A stretch of DNA of 64,000 nt from Lingula anatina (GCF_001039355.2 NW_019775737.1:107830-171829); one strand, 5' to 3'. Shown: positions 12,538 to 25,359, numbered from the stretch's first letter. The notes: a model not told the origin generated them from the sequence alone. Numbers and translations: made by a program.

Positions 12538-13483
12538 GGCAGTAATAATTATTTTCATTACAAGGTCAAGTAATAATTATTATTATTTCTTTTTTTTCAT
12601 AACGGTAAAAGTCACGTATACTGACCTTTAAACCAAGAAGAAAAACGAGAAGCATTTTCAGATTAATTCAAATTAAGCAATCAATAAAATATAAATTTGA
12701 CGTGCGAAAGCGTTACCTCGAAATGTGAGTGGGTATTTTGTAACCAATTTTGAACAGATTTGATATATGATCTTTCGGAAAACAAGATTTTTCAGGATTC
12801 AAAATGTAGAGCTTTATGTTGGAAATCACAATATGGACTCTAATTTCTTGAAAACGTGTAACACTGGAATATTTGAATTGTGTAAGAGTTTAGTAATTGA
12901 GGAATGTAATAGAAGCGTACCTCTAAATGGAATACCCTTGTGCCCTCAGCAATATTTTTAATATAGTCTTGTATGAGTTTTATTTTTGTGTCTTTATCGT
13001 CACTCTCTGATTTATTGTCTATGACGACAACTCTGCTGTCGGCTTCTTTAACCTTGTCTCTGAAAGTCTCGGGAAATCTCTCAATAAAGTCCTGAGTCGA
13101 CAGCCCGGGATATATGTCACCATGCGTGAATACAAAGACTGTGCTTTTTAGAAAATCCTCAAATTGAGACTCCAACATGTTTAAGGTAACGATTTCATAA
13201 TCTGTGATTCTCTTACTGCAATTCATAACGTAAATAAAGGCATTCACGTGATCAATATCATTCGCCTTTCTTTTTATTGTTGCCATAACTTTTTTGTCTG
13301 AATACGACAATGAACCAAATCCAGGCGTGTCTACAATCCACCATTCCCCCTCGTTATCGTACCACCGATATTTCCTCTGACTGCGTTCCCTCTTTTCAGA
13401 AAAATGGTCGGTACCGGTCAGTGTGCTCACGAGGGCCGTTTTGCCTTGGTTCACACGGCCCACAACCATGACCACTGTTGGCC
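11918..13483 (-). CDS. AIG1/GIMAP-like GTPase, 5' partial
   Basis: Two minus-strand exons are supported. The first is 12921-13483, with an acceptor after TTTGTGCATCTTCAG and donor GAG|GTACGC. The second is 11918-12052, with an acceptor after GTTTTCAG, ending at TAA. The join is phase 0. The GTPase motifs look intact: P-loop GRVNQGKT, G3 DTPG and G4 FVFTHGD, followed by VVVIDNK near the G5 position. The last exon adds 44 residues starting EIRVHIVISN. The exon at 13483 begins in phase 1, as in the GTPase gene at 727-4050, so a short upstream coding exon with the start codon must exist. I could not locate it. The fold is the AIG1 family (immune-associated nucleotide-binding proteins); its function in this organism is unknown. 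A second copy of the last exon lies between the two exons. Confidence 0.7.
12469..12536. repeat. (CAA)n-(TAA)n microsatellite
   Basis: A run of CAA units passes into TAA units within the intron of the minus-strand GTPase gene. Confidence 0.95.
12718..12846 (-). other. Tandem duplicate of the GTPase gene's last exon
   Basis: About 165 bp around this exon (12712-12880) is nearly identical to 11918-12090. A G-to-A change turns the acceptor TTTTCAG|G into TTTTCAAG|A, moving the splice point by one base. If spliced to 12921 this copy gives six codons and a stop. At its far end it reads TCGAG|GTAACG, a donor-like sequence, where the other copy has a stop codon. It is either a decayed exon or an alternative terminal exon coding for a truncated protein. 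Confidence 0.65.
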
Positions 13484-14468
13484 CTGAAGATGCACAAATA
13501 CCTCTTAGTCTTCCTTAATCAGATTGTTATTCAAATTAGACGATTTCATTCTGACGTTAGAGTGCAAAGAAAAAACATTATTACCGGACAAGGCAATAGG
13601 AAATATTACTCTCGTTTAACCTGATGGTAAACTAAAAGTTATCTACTTTATTTTTTAACTCTTGACTTATGAAATATGAACCACCTGAGCACAGATCTTC
13701 AACAAGAAAAGGTAGGTATATACACTAAAATGCGCAGGAGCTGGCACACATTAAGTTAATTTAACTTAATTTTGCTTGTTCTGTCGGAGAACAGTCTATC
13801 TTCTATATTCGTTTGAAAGGATTATTTTCATATATACCCGAGAAAAAAATTAACACCGATGAAAACACCTTCTTTGTCATAAGTAACACGTTTTTTCTTC
13901 TTTGAGTACGAAGATATTGTACCACACCTCGAGATCTAAGTATTGAAATAAATAATAATATTTTTATGTCTATAAAATACGTAAAAGTTCAGTAGATTTT
14001 GCGATGCTTAATCATTAACATATTAAAACATGAAAATTATATATAAAACCAGAGCTGATACATTCTATTAAAGGGTACAGGGTACATTGATAGATTTTTA
14101 CATAAAGAAATTACACTAACATGTTTTAAGGAACGCTCTGAATTATTTTTCAAACTCATCCTATGTAGCACAAACTGAGTGGCAATATCGTCCATTCCAA
14201 TGTAGACGATGCCTTATAAGTGTTGATGCCATACGTTGTTAGTCTACTCATTCTCGAGGGTTGACATTAATGTTCACTATATAATATCAGTGACAGCAGA
14301 CAGGGTTTAGCCATAACATGTGTGTAATCTTTTGTAAATAAATTCGCCCTAAAGCATCCATAAATATCCACGCTACACACTATTTACTTATCTCCTTTAA
14401 ATACAGGGCTTCTTGTCCGACTTCACAACGTCAAAATATATGATGAAAAATAATTTCATCCCAAAAAG

Positions 14469-14516
<48 letters not shown>

Positions 14517-16350
14517 CGGTTTGTGTGTCTCTGTGAGTATAAAATTTTGTAAAGAATATAAAAAACTTTTAAAATTCTAAATAAAACGACTTAATCTCTT
14601 TACACTTTACACAGCGTATAATGAAGAATTACGAAATAGAAACAAAGAAATAACATGGAGTTGCATAACATGAAAGTGGTCCTGAATTTTTGTGTATGTT
14701 ACGTGTATGAGTGTACGTGTGTGTGCGCTCCTGCGTTCATACGTGCGTGTGTGACACATGATCGATGATTTGGCCTTTTTTGAAATGGCTGTGCATTTTA
14801 ACATCAATAAACAAGAGGCATGCATAAAGTTATTTAGTTCAATGTACATGTATAATATATCTGGTTATACAATAAAATGGATTTCTTTTTTCTATCTTGA
14901 TATACAGAAGAACATATTTTTCTTCCGTTTGTATAATTGAAACCTACAGTACCTTGCTAGATTTTTAATGGATTTTTTTTTTTTTTTTTTTTTGAGAGGT
15001 TATTTTTTCTTTAGTCGTCCTTATTTTGGTCGCGTAAATCAATTGGTTGCAGCTTTGAGCATTTATTTTATTAGATGAGGATACAGTTAAAGTAATGTCG
15101 AATGCCTAGCAAAGAGAAACAGTAAACCACACATTTAAAAGCACACTGCACTATGTTTGACATAGGGTTAGGAAATGTACTCACTTTTGTCTAATTTCAC
15201 TCATAATAAAGTTTTCGGATCAATATTAAGGGGCTACCTTGAACACTTAGAAGAGAGGGGGCAAGGGTCAATCAGAAGGGAGTAAAAGCCAGTGGTCCAC
15301 CTAACTTTAGTTTACGGTTTTGTATGTTCGGTACTAACCGCAGGTTAGGACTCATACTGTGTCACTGTCTGGTTCAAACACTCAAGAGTGGAAGACACTT
15401 CTTGTATCACTTACCTTTGGCGGCCATTCAATTTTTGTTTTATGCGTCAACCTGCTTTGGTTTCCCTAATGAAGTTCAATAACATGAGTATCTGGGAAGT
15501 ACCAGAAAAGAACGACATGACTTCCTGCACCCCCAATGCGCATGTCCGAAACATGCACTTGCATTTACATCCTTCTTAAAGTTTAACTCTTTGATTCCAT
15601 ATAAAGGCCTTTCAGCTTTTATCCAATGTTTGACAAACATGATGTCATTTCTTTATAAAAATTCATTAAGATCGGAATGATTTTCTCATCCGTCCGCCCT
15701 TTAACCAGGGAAGTCAGGTCAACTTTGATAGTAACATAAATGTCAGCCAAAATGATCTTATCTGGTCTTATCTGAAAAATTCATGAGCTTTCCAAAACGT
15801 TTTTTTTTTTTTTTTTTTGAAAGTTAAGCAAGCCCATCAAAAGTTATTAAATTTTAAAAAAATGCTAGTCGGCCACAAAATTTTGAAAAAAATCTTGTAT
15901 GCAACCATATGTCACAGTTGAAGCCAAAAGTGTTACCTAGTTGCTCAATCCATTATTTTCATGGCAACCGTTGCTAAATATCAAAAGCGATCAATACTAT
16001 TTTTTTCAACCTTAAGGCTTCAAGCATCACTGACCAATGGCTACTTTTGGATGAAAATGATTCTAAAAATGGGCCATTACTTAAAACAAAAATGATGGCT
16101 TCTAATATATCTGTTGCTATGGAAATCGTCATTATGATAGCTGTTTCTATGGTAACAGTTTGAACTATTTTCAGACATTATCATGATCTTTTAGACTTAA
16201 TATGAAGTTGGAAGTACTCTTGATACTCAATTTATGAATTTAAGTTAAATAACATACAAATGCCAAGATGGCAGCAATTCGTCATCAGACATGGGTCTTA
16301 TTACTGTCAGGTAGATTCAGTGTTTCTTCTTAAATTAAAAAAAAACAATC

Positions 16351-16405
<55 letters not shown>

Positions 16406-16550
16406 AGAGAGAGAGAGAGAGATGGTTACATGTACATGTAGGTACATTTAGCTGTTCAAGGGTCCCTTATTTATGTTGCTCATTATCCAGAATGAGCGGT
16501 CATTACTTAGAGTAAAATCTCTCTTTCTCTCTCTTTCTCACACGCTCGAA
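13484..16550. other. Non-coding stretch with microsatellites
   Basis: The first exon of the GTPase gene at 11918-13483 should lie somewhere here or further right, but I cannot identify it. Otherwise I see only a (GT)n run at 14473-14514, a poly-T run at 14971-14992, another at 15800-15818, and a (TA)n-(GA)n block at 16356-16421. No other gene was recognised. Confidence 0.4.
16356..16421. repeat. (TA)n-(GA)n microsatellite
   Basis: About 46 bp of TA repeats is followed by AGAG repeats. Confidence 0.95.
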
Positions 16551-16554
16551 AGCA

Positions 16555-16985
16555 CGTGCTCGCTGGCTAACAAATCCAATAAACATTAAAAAAATTAAGT
16601 GCGTACTTGGTAAAAATTAATAGGATAACACAATCAGTCTCATTACATTTTGTATTGACTGATACATTGAAACAATGAGTTGTTCGCTGATTATTAAATC
16701 CAATAAACACTCAAAGAAAGATAAGCGCCTCTTTTGCCAATAACAATATGATAACATAATCAGCGTCGTTGCATTTTGTACCGGGCACAATGGTTGATAC
16801 ATAAATACAATGAATTGTTCTCTGGTTATTTAATCTAATAAACACTCAAAGAGAGATAAGCGCCTACTTTGCCAGTAACAATGATACATTAATACAATGA
16901 ATTGTTATCTGGTTATTAAATCTAATAAACACCCAAAGAAAGATGAGCGCCTATTTGCCAGTAACAATATGATAATTTAATTAGT
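16555..16985. repeat. Degenerate tandem repeat, units of about 90-136 bp
   Basis: A block containing GTTATTAAATCYAATAAACA, followed by CAAAGARAGATRAGCGCCT, recurs at about 16560, 16676, 16812 and 16900. The spacing is uneven (116, 136 and 88 bp), so units have gained or lost internal pieces. A weaker related stretch (GCGCCGTTGCATTTTCACC) occurs near 11800. I find no coding sense in it. Confidence 0.75.
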
Positions 16986-18254
16986 GTGTTGCATCTTGTT
17001 TTTTTGTTTGCTAAACTGGCGAATTCAGTCAATAATCTGATGTCATCCTGGCATCAAAAAGATTATTAAAATTTATTAAGGCATGTTTTTAATCCTTATT
17101 TTCATTTATAAAACAGAAAAAAATGATGAAAATGATTTGGACCCATATTCAGGTCACTAAAGCTTTTATTTGATGTTTGACAATCATGAAGTAATTAATC
17201 AAAAACATTATTCATGATTCTATCGAAGGGTATATATTGGTTTTGTTGATAGTTATCATTTAATACTTTGGAATAAAATATTACGTGAAATAGCAACATT
17301 TCGCTCTTGCCACAAGCGAATCATCAGAATGAATGCTTATTTATACATGTATATAATTGAGAGCCAAGGTATTCCCTGGGAAGACATGCAACGTAAAACG
17401 ATATTGATGTATTGAAATAAAGACACAAATGATTTCTATCAGTCTTAATTCTCACAAGAACATGTATCTTCGTTAGGTCCAAAACTTAAGTTGGAATTTG
17501 GCGCTGAACTGTTTATGCAGGCGATTGAGACTAACGGCGGTTAATATAACGAGTGTTAAAGAAGGAAGGTAAAGAACGGAGGTGTCGCTCGATCAAGAGA
17601 ATAGCAAAGCATAACCACTATATCACTTTCCTTTTACACTTCAAAATGGCGTCCAGATATTCGCACAGAAAGAAGAAACGACACCCAGTGTGTACATTCT
17701 TTATTTCTTCTTAATTAATTGATTGTGTTTATCATTTTAATAACCTCTTTGCAGATCGCTTTCTTATGTCCACCTAAAGCGTCATCATCTGCTACGTTCT
17801 CACCATCCCATCATTTTATCTCCAGTCAAAGAAATAATGACAACTATTACAATATTATTTGAAATTTGACTTCAAAGTACATTGCCATGCATTCCTCTGG
17901 CTGTGTATACTTAGATTATATGTTAAACAGTGAGTTAAGGCCTAAGAAACTGATTAGTAGTTTCAGTTTAACTATTATATTTGGAAAGAGTTCATGCAAA
18001 CTGTGTCCGATATTACACACATAGTTAAAAAGGTCAGTAAGTTCACCGTGTGATATTAGCATGTACTGTAGTCAGTACTGCATCTATGCCTTGACAAATG
18101 TCTAAGATATAATTATTGGTCATTAAAGTTAAGGAAGATTTTTAAAAAAATTATATCTGTATATTAATATCTGTATATTCTGATTTTAAATTGTACATGT
18201 TGGCTATAAATATCAACTTTAGATCTTTATATTGTACATACTACCACTATCTCA

Positions 18255-18296
<42 letters not shown>

Positions 18297-18737
18297 CTTA
18301 AACATATGACCGTGTTATGTGAAATTGTCTGTTTTCCAAAGATTAAAAGCCAAACAGACCAATCCCTTAAAACCTTCAGGATCTCCACTTCAACCCATAG
18401 TGCGTTGTATATGGAAGGTAGAATAATGAATATTTGGGCGCAAGTAATAAAAATAATAAAAATAATAATAATAATAATAATAACCCTGCAACAATTTTGG
18501 AAAAAGTTTATCTGAATATTATTTTGAAGGTTTGGAGGACTTCATTTTTGCATGTTGTCGCTTGCATGCAAAAATTCAAATTCTTCTATGCAGTAGTTGC
18601 TAACATATGAATACCTTGATGACAGAACCTCTGTGGGTCATTATCAGTTTGTGCAAATGCCTAATAGACAAATATATCTTACTATAGACACTTGAAAACA
18701 CTGAACCCAAAGTTATTTGACGCATTGATAAAATGAA
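16986..18737. other. Non-coding stretch
   Basis: There is an ATG-led short frame at 17646 (MASRYSHRKKKRHP) that could be a first exon of a downstream gene, but I cannot connect it by phase to anything. An (AAT)n run lies at 18257-18292. Nothing else was recognised. Confidence 0.35.
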
Positions 18738-19030
18738 ATGCTTTACCATTTGACTAAGCTATTTTTTTCTTTTTTTATAATGAATTGGACATTGTTTCTA
18801 CAGCAATGGGTTTGGTTATTTTGCAAAAATACAGCATTTGAAATTCGAATAATATCATTTATCATTTATTTTACCTTAATACCCCTTGATCAAGGTCTTA
18901 TGCTCAACTCAGCTTTTAATATGCCTCCAAAAGGCAAGATAAAGAAGCTAAAAGAGCAAAAAACAAGGGAAAGGGAAGAAAAAGCAGGAGAGAACCGGAG
19001 GCAAAACTGACGTAAGCCGTCAGCACGTCA

Positions 19031-19534
19031 TCACAAGCGGATGAGGCAAGTGTGAAGCAAAATAGAACTTTCATCGTGTGTTGCATTCTTTCCGTAAGTG
19101 GTGAGTGCGTGCCACGTACGCAGATAGCAAAACAAACTCAAGAAATGAGTACAATTTCTACGGTCATCGCACCTTGTAGTAAGCGTCCCTTCTTGAAAGG
19201 ACTCATGTGACTCCTGCGACTCGCAAGGCAGACTTGTACCTTTCCATTGAAACATTTCCTCTACCTCTACGAACTCCACGGCCTCTACTACACCAAAATT
19301 CCGTAGGGGACGTACGGTCCTAAAATTCGTGCGCCCGGTTGCGACCGAAGCTTTACCTGAATCAGTGCATACACATGGCATTTCCCCTCTGCAAACTATA
19401 TCATCCCATGTTTCGCTAAAGGCTTTATACCTCCACTTTCTGGGTGATTTTCGGCATAAAACAAGTCCATACCTATGTGCAGGATGTATTGTGCAATGCA
19501 TGAACTCTTCCAGAAATACGTCATTGTCCAACAT
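19031..19534 (-). other. Unrecognised 167-codon open frame
   Basis: This is the longest frame between the second GTPase gene and the Hint fusion gene. It opens with an ATG and codes a protein rich in Cys, His, Trp and Arg, with stretches such as HPAHRYGLVLCRKSPRKW and FSETWDDIV. The first 90 or so residues have a composition like real protein and the rest less so. I do not recognise the family. It could be a fragment of a mobile element or of a decayed gene. One arm of a 45-bp inverted repeat lies inside it. Confidence 0.25.
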
Positions 19535-19773
19535 GCAAACCTTCCTGTAGCAAAAAAAAATGTATATCTTGTGGAATTTACTTTGTCTACCCTTACGAAA
19601 TTAAACATATAACGTACTAAGGGATTGCAACATGAATATCAGCAGTTGCTTTTGTCGCATTGCTGTGAGAAACCGAACAAATTCTCGTCAGATACTTGAG
19701 AATGTGTTATGGTGGAAGCAAGCACAAAGTATTTCTGGAAGAGTTCATGCATTGCACAATACATCCTGCACAT
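19475..19773. repeat. Perfect 45-bp inverted repeat pair
   Basis: The 45 bases at 19475-19519 are the exact reverse complement of 19729-19773, with 209 bp between the arms. Perfect identity suggests a recent origin or active pairing, such as a foldback or an inverted duplication. No terminal target-site duplication is obvious. Confidence 0.85.
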
Positions 19774-19910
19774 GGGACAGACAGTTCGCACGCTATCACT
19801 GCGTCATTCAGGCAGTTTGGTTTAAAATCATAAATCGAATGCATAAGATGTGTTCAATATATATTTTTGTTTGTTTTGGCCCGTTTCATCACGACCCTCC
19901 ATTAACATAA

Positions 19911-20427
19911 TTATGTATGCAATATCAAAATCTGCCTGTTTCTTTTTTATGCACGTTCGCACACAGGAAGACACATAAATACACTCACATAATTACATGT
20001 ATATAGATTGTCTTATGACATTCCTTTATAAGGCAATGTTCCATGCTTATCAAATCAAACCTGAGCTCCGCACCTCTTCCGGGTTATTTATTTGCATATC
20101 AGCGGCACATCTTGCGTCCTTTTAGATGTAATACCCACGCAGTGTACAGCAACTGATATTGCTGTGCAGTTGAACGGTACTCTTATAGTCAAAACAGGAT
20201 AAAGGGTTGATATGCCGATGTAAAACATTTACGTTAAACTTAGCAGGTCAATGTGTTATCAAAATATTTTGGCAAACGAAATAGGGTAATCTGGTTAAGG
20301 TTCGTAACATTAAAACTTTCAAAACTATCGCACGGTTAGAAGAAGACGTCACACACATTAACCAGAACATAATCCAGACAGATGTCTGAGTTTATTTTGG
20401 CTTAAACTTTCCCAGATATACTGCACC
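19911..20427. other. Upstream region of the Hint fusion gene
   Basis: The 5' UTR and promoter of the gene starting at 20428 should lie here. A good acceptor-like sequence (CTTTCCCAG) ends 14 bases before the ATG, so the 5' UTR is probably split. No clear TATA box was seen. Confidence 0.4.
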
Positions 20428-22406
20428 ATGAATTCAAGCGACCCACACTGGATTAAATGCTACGCTGACTTGCAAATAGGAGATGGATACAACTTTGATA
20501 CCATGGAAAAAACACATGCCATAATTGAGGGCATAGAAGAGGATAGCTTAGATTTTACTAAAGATCGGGATATAAAAATTCGCCAGTTAACCGGGCACTT
20601 CACCGAGCGCGATACTCAGACCAGCAGCAGTGAGGGTTTTGTGCGGCTTAAGGCAAAAGCTTTCGATCTGAATATTCCTGGCGTAAACATTGGGGTAAAG
20701 GCTGAGACAGGAGCAAGTGCAAGCTGGAAAAGAAGTTGGGAAACCACAACGGAGGATGATGTCACCACGCTGCGCCTGTCTATCCGTATGCAAACTGTGA
20801 GTTTTAATTATTATTGGTCTATTTGGTTGTCTACTTGCTCCTTCATTTATTGGTCATTATTAATTGATTGGTTAATTGGTATTATTTCTACGCTAGAAAA
20901 TACCAGCTCAGTAAATGATAACCATCAAGGCTTTCAAATGTATTTCTTAAAGTACGTGCCTTTATCTTGGGCTCCAGGTACCTCGTATCCCATTACCCGC
21001 TTCCCAAATTAACAAAGATATAATGCACCAATATAAAGTAAATTTCCATCTTTGCGTCTTTATGATACAATTACATTTATTAGCATCTTACCACTTTCAT
21101 AATGTTTTTACCCTTGCGCCAATCTAACCCCAACGCTAAATAAACCCAACGTTTAAATCGGTAAATATCACAGTCTTGTCCGACTGATCTTTGACCTAGC
21201 CGTCTGTTCTTTAAAAAAATACTGTAGGTTTAATCTATTTGCAAACAGATAAATAAAGAAACAAATGAATAAATTGATACATGGATAAATTAATAAGAAA
21301 ATTAATGATTAGGGTGACAGGAAATGAGAAAATAAAAGAAAACGACTAATATGATAATAAATAAATAAGTTTACTGCTTGTTTACATAATTATTAGAATA
21401 AAAAATGCGAAGAAATCGGCGTTCATAGGTGTGTATCACAGTTCCCCTATCAATTCATGCTTTTACGCTTATTCCGTTTATAATACGAACAGCCGAGAAT
21501 AAAGGTTTTGCTCTATATTAATGGAAAATGATAATTATGTATTGTCTCCCAGGGAATTCAGCGCCTGAACAATCGAAGACGCAGAAGTGTGAGACGAAAA
21601 CCTGGGGTTCATCCTACACATTATGTGTCATCTTTAGCCTACGGTGGCTATCTGACCATCGACATAACAGCGCGCGGGAACAGTTGCAAGGCGAAGGGGA
21701 ACCTCGATCGGGACATGGGATCAAACGCAGATTTCAAATTTAAAGAATATGGCGCCGATGTAAGTGCTAACAGTAAACTGAAAAATATTGAAGACTACTT
21801 GAAAAATACTCAAGAATGCACAGTGTATATTGACTCGAGTGTTTCAGAAATGCAGTATGACGTCCCCAAAACAAAATCAAGTGATCTTAGCAATTTGCAG
21901 AAGCTGATAAATCGCTTCATAGAAAAAGTCGAGGAACAAAATGGCGGCAAAGGCAAGCCGATGCTGGTCAAGATTGCTCCTTTATCCGAGCTTGATAATT
22001 CTGCAGAGCCGTATGAGTTCGAAAACAGACTGGGGAGCCAGATTAAAGAGCTGGAAGACAGGTTTGACGACATTTGTTCAGCTTTGGGGTTCCTACGCAC
22101 CTTCTTCCAAGATCACCAAACTCAGATCTTAGACCTTCCCCATAATATAATTCAGCTTGAGAAAGATCTCGAACGTTTACGAGAAAAATTCGCAGAAAAT
22201 ATACAGGGACTCACTCACAAAAAGGCTGACCATGCAAAAAATAAAGAAATCGTTCGACATTTAGAGACAGCGTACAAGGAATTCAACCCTGTTGCTGTTG
22301 GTCTAAGGAGATGCATGGATAGAGTGAGACAAAGCACCCAGCAATATATCAAAGTGAATAATCTCGTGCTCTATGGCCTCCAGACCTCCCTTTCTTTCTC
22401 TCTCTC

Positions 22407-22445
<39 letters not shown>

Positions 22446-24087
22446 CACATACAGTAGGTAAAGTGAGATAAATAACTCAACAAGCTAGCAATATGAACAA
22501 TCTCGTAATTTATTTTTCAGATATTGTGTATGTGTGCTACGGTTATTTTTCAGATGATGTGTAAATGTCCTAGTATCATGAAGACAGTCCTTCACGACAA
22601 TTTGTAACTGACCTGTGAATAACGTGTTGTGAGTTTAAACAGACTGATAATATTATGGGCATCTATTACAGGTCACTGATACTTATGAAAAACTACCAGA
22701 AGCTAATGCTAAGGGGAAGCGAACAAACATAGTCGCCGTCGGGAAGATGGGAACCGGAAAGAGCTCTACCTGTAATATGATGGTCGAAAAGGAAACGGTT
22801 TTCCGAGCAGCTTTTTCCCCGGACCGTATAACGACAGAGCTGGGATCGTACTGTGCCAATGTGGGTGGCCGCAATTTGCGACTCATTGACACTCCCGGCC
22901 TCTTAGAGGCTGTAGAGTACAAGGTAGATTATTTAGATATTCTGCACAAGGTGGCGCGTTGTGTTAGCTTGCTCGAAGGCGACAGCGGTATCGACGCGTT
23001 CTTGTTTGTCATAAGCTGCATCGATTACCCGTCTCAGGAGGAATTGGGCGCCATACTTCAGTTAGGTACGTTGTTTTCGGAAGTCATTTTTGAATACATG
23101 ATTATTGTAGCTACTCACAAGGACGCACTTGAGAACAACGGACAGTCAACAGAAAGTTTCAGACTCAAACTTCCCGCCCAAATGAAAAAGATAATTCAGA
23201 TGGCCGGTGACAGGATGGTGTTCATCAACAGCGTTACCCAAGACGGGAGAGAGCGTAGAGGCTACATAAATTCCATCATTAGGCACGTTGATGCCATTGC
23301 AAAAGCTCATAAGGGTGAGAAATTCTCCAATAAAGCAATCGACGTCGCACGCGACAGGAGACGAGTACTTGAAGAGAAATGTCCTCATCTGAGTGAAGTT
23401 GTTGTACAAAGAATGTTAGAAGAAGAGGTCCAGAAATTCATAAAATCACAGTACTGGTGTTTCGACGGCTCTTCCACTGTGCGACTCAGCGATAGGTCAG
23501 TCACACCAATGGCAAAACTATCTCCCGGTGACAAGGTGCTTTGTTTTATGGGCGACGGCTCCGTCGGCTTCGAGGAAATCTTCTGCTTCAGCCACGCGGA
23601 TGAATATTGTCAAACTATATATGTTCACCTGGAGACCTCAACTGGGCAACAACTCCACCTCTCTTATGGTCATTATGTCCACACTCTCTCTAACTCTACA
23701 TCATTCCCATTTTCCCTGAAAGCCGCCCGTGATATCCGAGTTGGAGATGTGGTGTTCGTGTACCACCCCGCGACCAACGCCATGGTTATGGATGAAATTG
23801 TGTCAATAGGCACAAAGAAGGTCACCGGAGCCTTTTGTCCTCACACCATGAGCGGCACCATCATCGTGAATGACATTTTGGCCTCGTGTTACACCGATGC
23901 AGTAGATCCTCAGACGGCGAGGAAATTGCTTATGCCAGCCTGGTGTCTGTACAAGTTGCTTTCGGTGCATGTGTCTGCGCCCATGTTGAAAGATAGCGTC
24001 TCAAATACCTGTAAAATTTTAAGCGCAACGAAGCAATATTTAAAAAGTCTTTACAAAAGTAGCGTGCACGCAAACCACTATCAGTGA
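20428..24087 (+). CDS. MACPF-like / AIG1 GTPase / Hedgehog-type Hint fusion protein
   Basis: Three exons, 20428-20796, 21553-22353 and 22672-24087, join in phase 0 with GTGAGT and GTGAAT donors to give 861 residues. Residues 1 to about 270 look like a MACPF/stonustoxin-like region (THYVSSLAYGG at 145 and MLVKIAPLSEL at 260); this call is tentative. Residues 285-390 are charged and helical. Residues 405-610 are an AIG1 GTPase with P-loop GKMGTGKS (Lys420), DTPG (463-466) and THKD (538-541), all canonical. Residues 652-800 match the Hedgehog Hint (Hog) domain: WCFDGSSTV with Cys653, GDKVL, SYGH (Ser721, His724) and GTIIVNDILASCY (Cys796). In Hedgehog proteins this domain cleaves before its first Cys and attaches sterol to the released N-terminal part. 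Here the preceding residue is Trp, not the usual Gly, and Ser stands in for Thr in TxxH. No signal peptide is visible, so the protein looks cytosolic. A basic run (RRRRSVRRK, 131-139) sits at the second exon's start. The final 60 residues may be the equivalent of a sterol-recognition tail. Confidence 0.8.
22390..22441. repeat. (TC)n microsatellite
   Basis: A TC run lies just after the second exon's donor (22353) in the Hint fusion gene. It lies in the intron, although the frame stays open through it. Confidence 0.9.
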
Positions 24088-25070
24088 CTTAATGTCTGTT
24101 GCAGGGAACATTTCAATTGATATCGAAGAGTCAAATGTCATCTCTGTGTAAACATGAATGGCTACCCTGCAACTAAGGTTATACTTATACAGTTGCAATC
24201 CTTTCATCTAAGCAATATGTATTCCCAGGGAGCAAAATTTGGTACGGCACAAAGGTATAGGAATACGTGATTTTTGCACCAAATCTTATTTTCTCGAGAA
24301 TATAGCATATTTATTTTCGAACAAATTATTGTTCGGCTCTGTTATTTTGCCCTTTTTTCTGACAGCTTTTTAAGTTTTCAAAATCTAACTTGGGAAAGGT
24401 AAGTAGCTTTACAGGATATAGAGACAAGGCTTTGGATATTTTTCAAACACGTGTACAATATAATTCAAACAATTTCAAAACTATTTGGTGTAGGCGATGC
24501 TGTACATTTTGGTTTTTTAAAATTAAAATCAACAAATTGTAACCGAAGATAAAAAGGGACAGTATTTTGTCTCCCACCCCAAGTGGCAAATTGCCAAAAC
24601 AACCCTGACAAAGGTTTATTCCGTTATTTTAGGTTTGCTGCGGTAGGTATTTCCAGAAATGGAAGCAATGTTTTTAGTGTACCCATAAATTTCAAACCGA
24701 ATGCAGATTCTCTTCTTGCAGACAAAATATTTCCTACAGTTTATTTATCTCAAATACTGGTAAGAATTTCATTTGGATTATAGGGGTATTGTTCGTGATA
24801 ATATTTGGCTTATATATCAATGCATATGTAGTGGCTTTGCTAAAAAAGACATGTCAACGGTATTAGTGCTTACTTTACCATAGTCACAACATTTTAATGA
24901 CGTTATGATTGGGTTTTCTTTATTGTTACTTTAATGGTTTCAGAAATTGATATAAGATTGTATGTATTATCATTGTGAATACGAGTGCGCCAAATGTAAT
25001 AATCTATTAAAATGACTAATTTGTTTTAGTCATGACAAATATTAGTATCTTTATAAATCACTATGCACTA
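24088..25070. other. 3' flank of the Hint fusion gene
   Basis: Probable 3' UTR followed by AT-rich intergenic sequence. No coding exon was recognised. Confidence 0.4.
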
Positions 25071-25359
25071 TTAAAGGGATAATAACTTTTCGTTCTGGCC
25101 AAAAAATGAATTTTCCTGGAGTGAACAGCAATTTCCCCATACTTACCAATGGTTAATGAATCCATTTTTACATTCAAAGTTAGTACCTGTTTTTTTTTTT
25201 TCTAAAAAAAATTAATTTTTTCTTTTGTTATAATTTCTTAAGAGATTATAAAAAAGTATAGTCATCAATGGAGGCCATGTGGTCTAAAAGACAAGCTCAT
25301 ATATCAGAATAATAGCTACAACTGCCATTCTTGTGATAAAACAGAATATATTATATTCC

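Noticed and set aside
17646-17711. Possible first exon (MASRYSHRKKKRHP) of the Hint fusion gene
   Set aside because: No donor in a matching phase could be chosen with confidence, and the gene has its own ATG at 20428.
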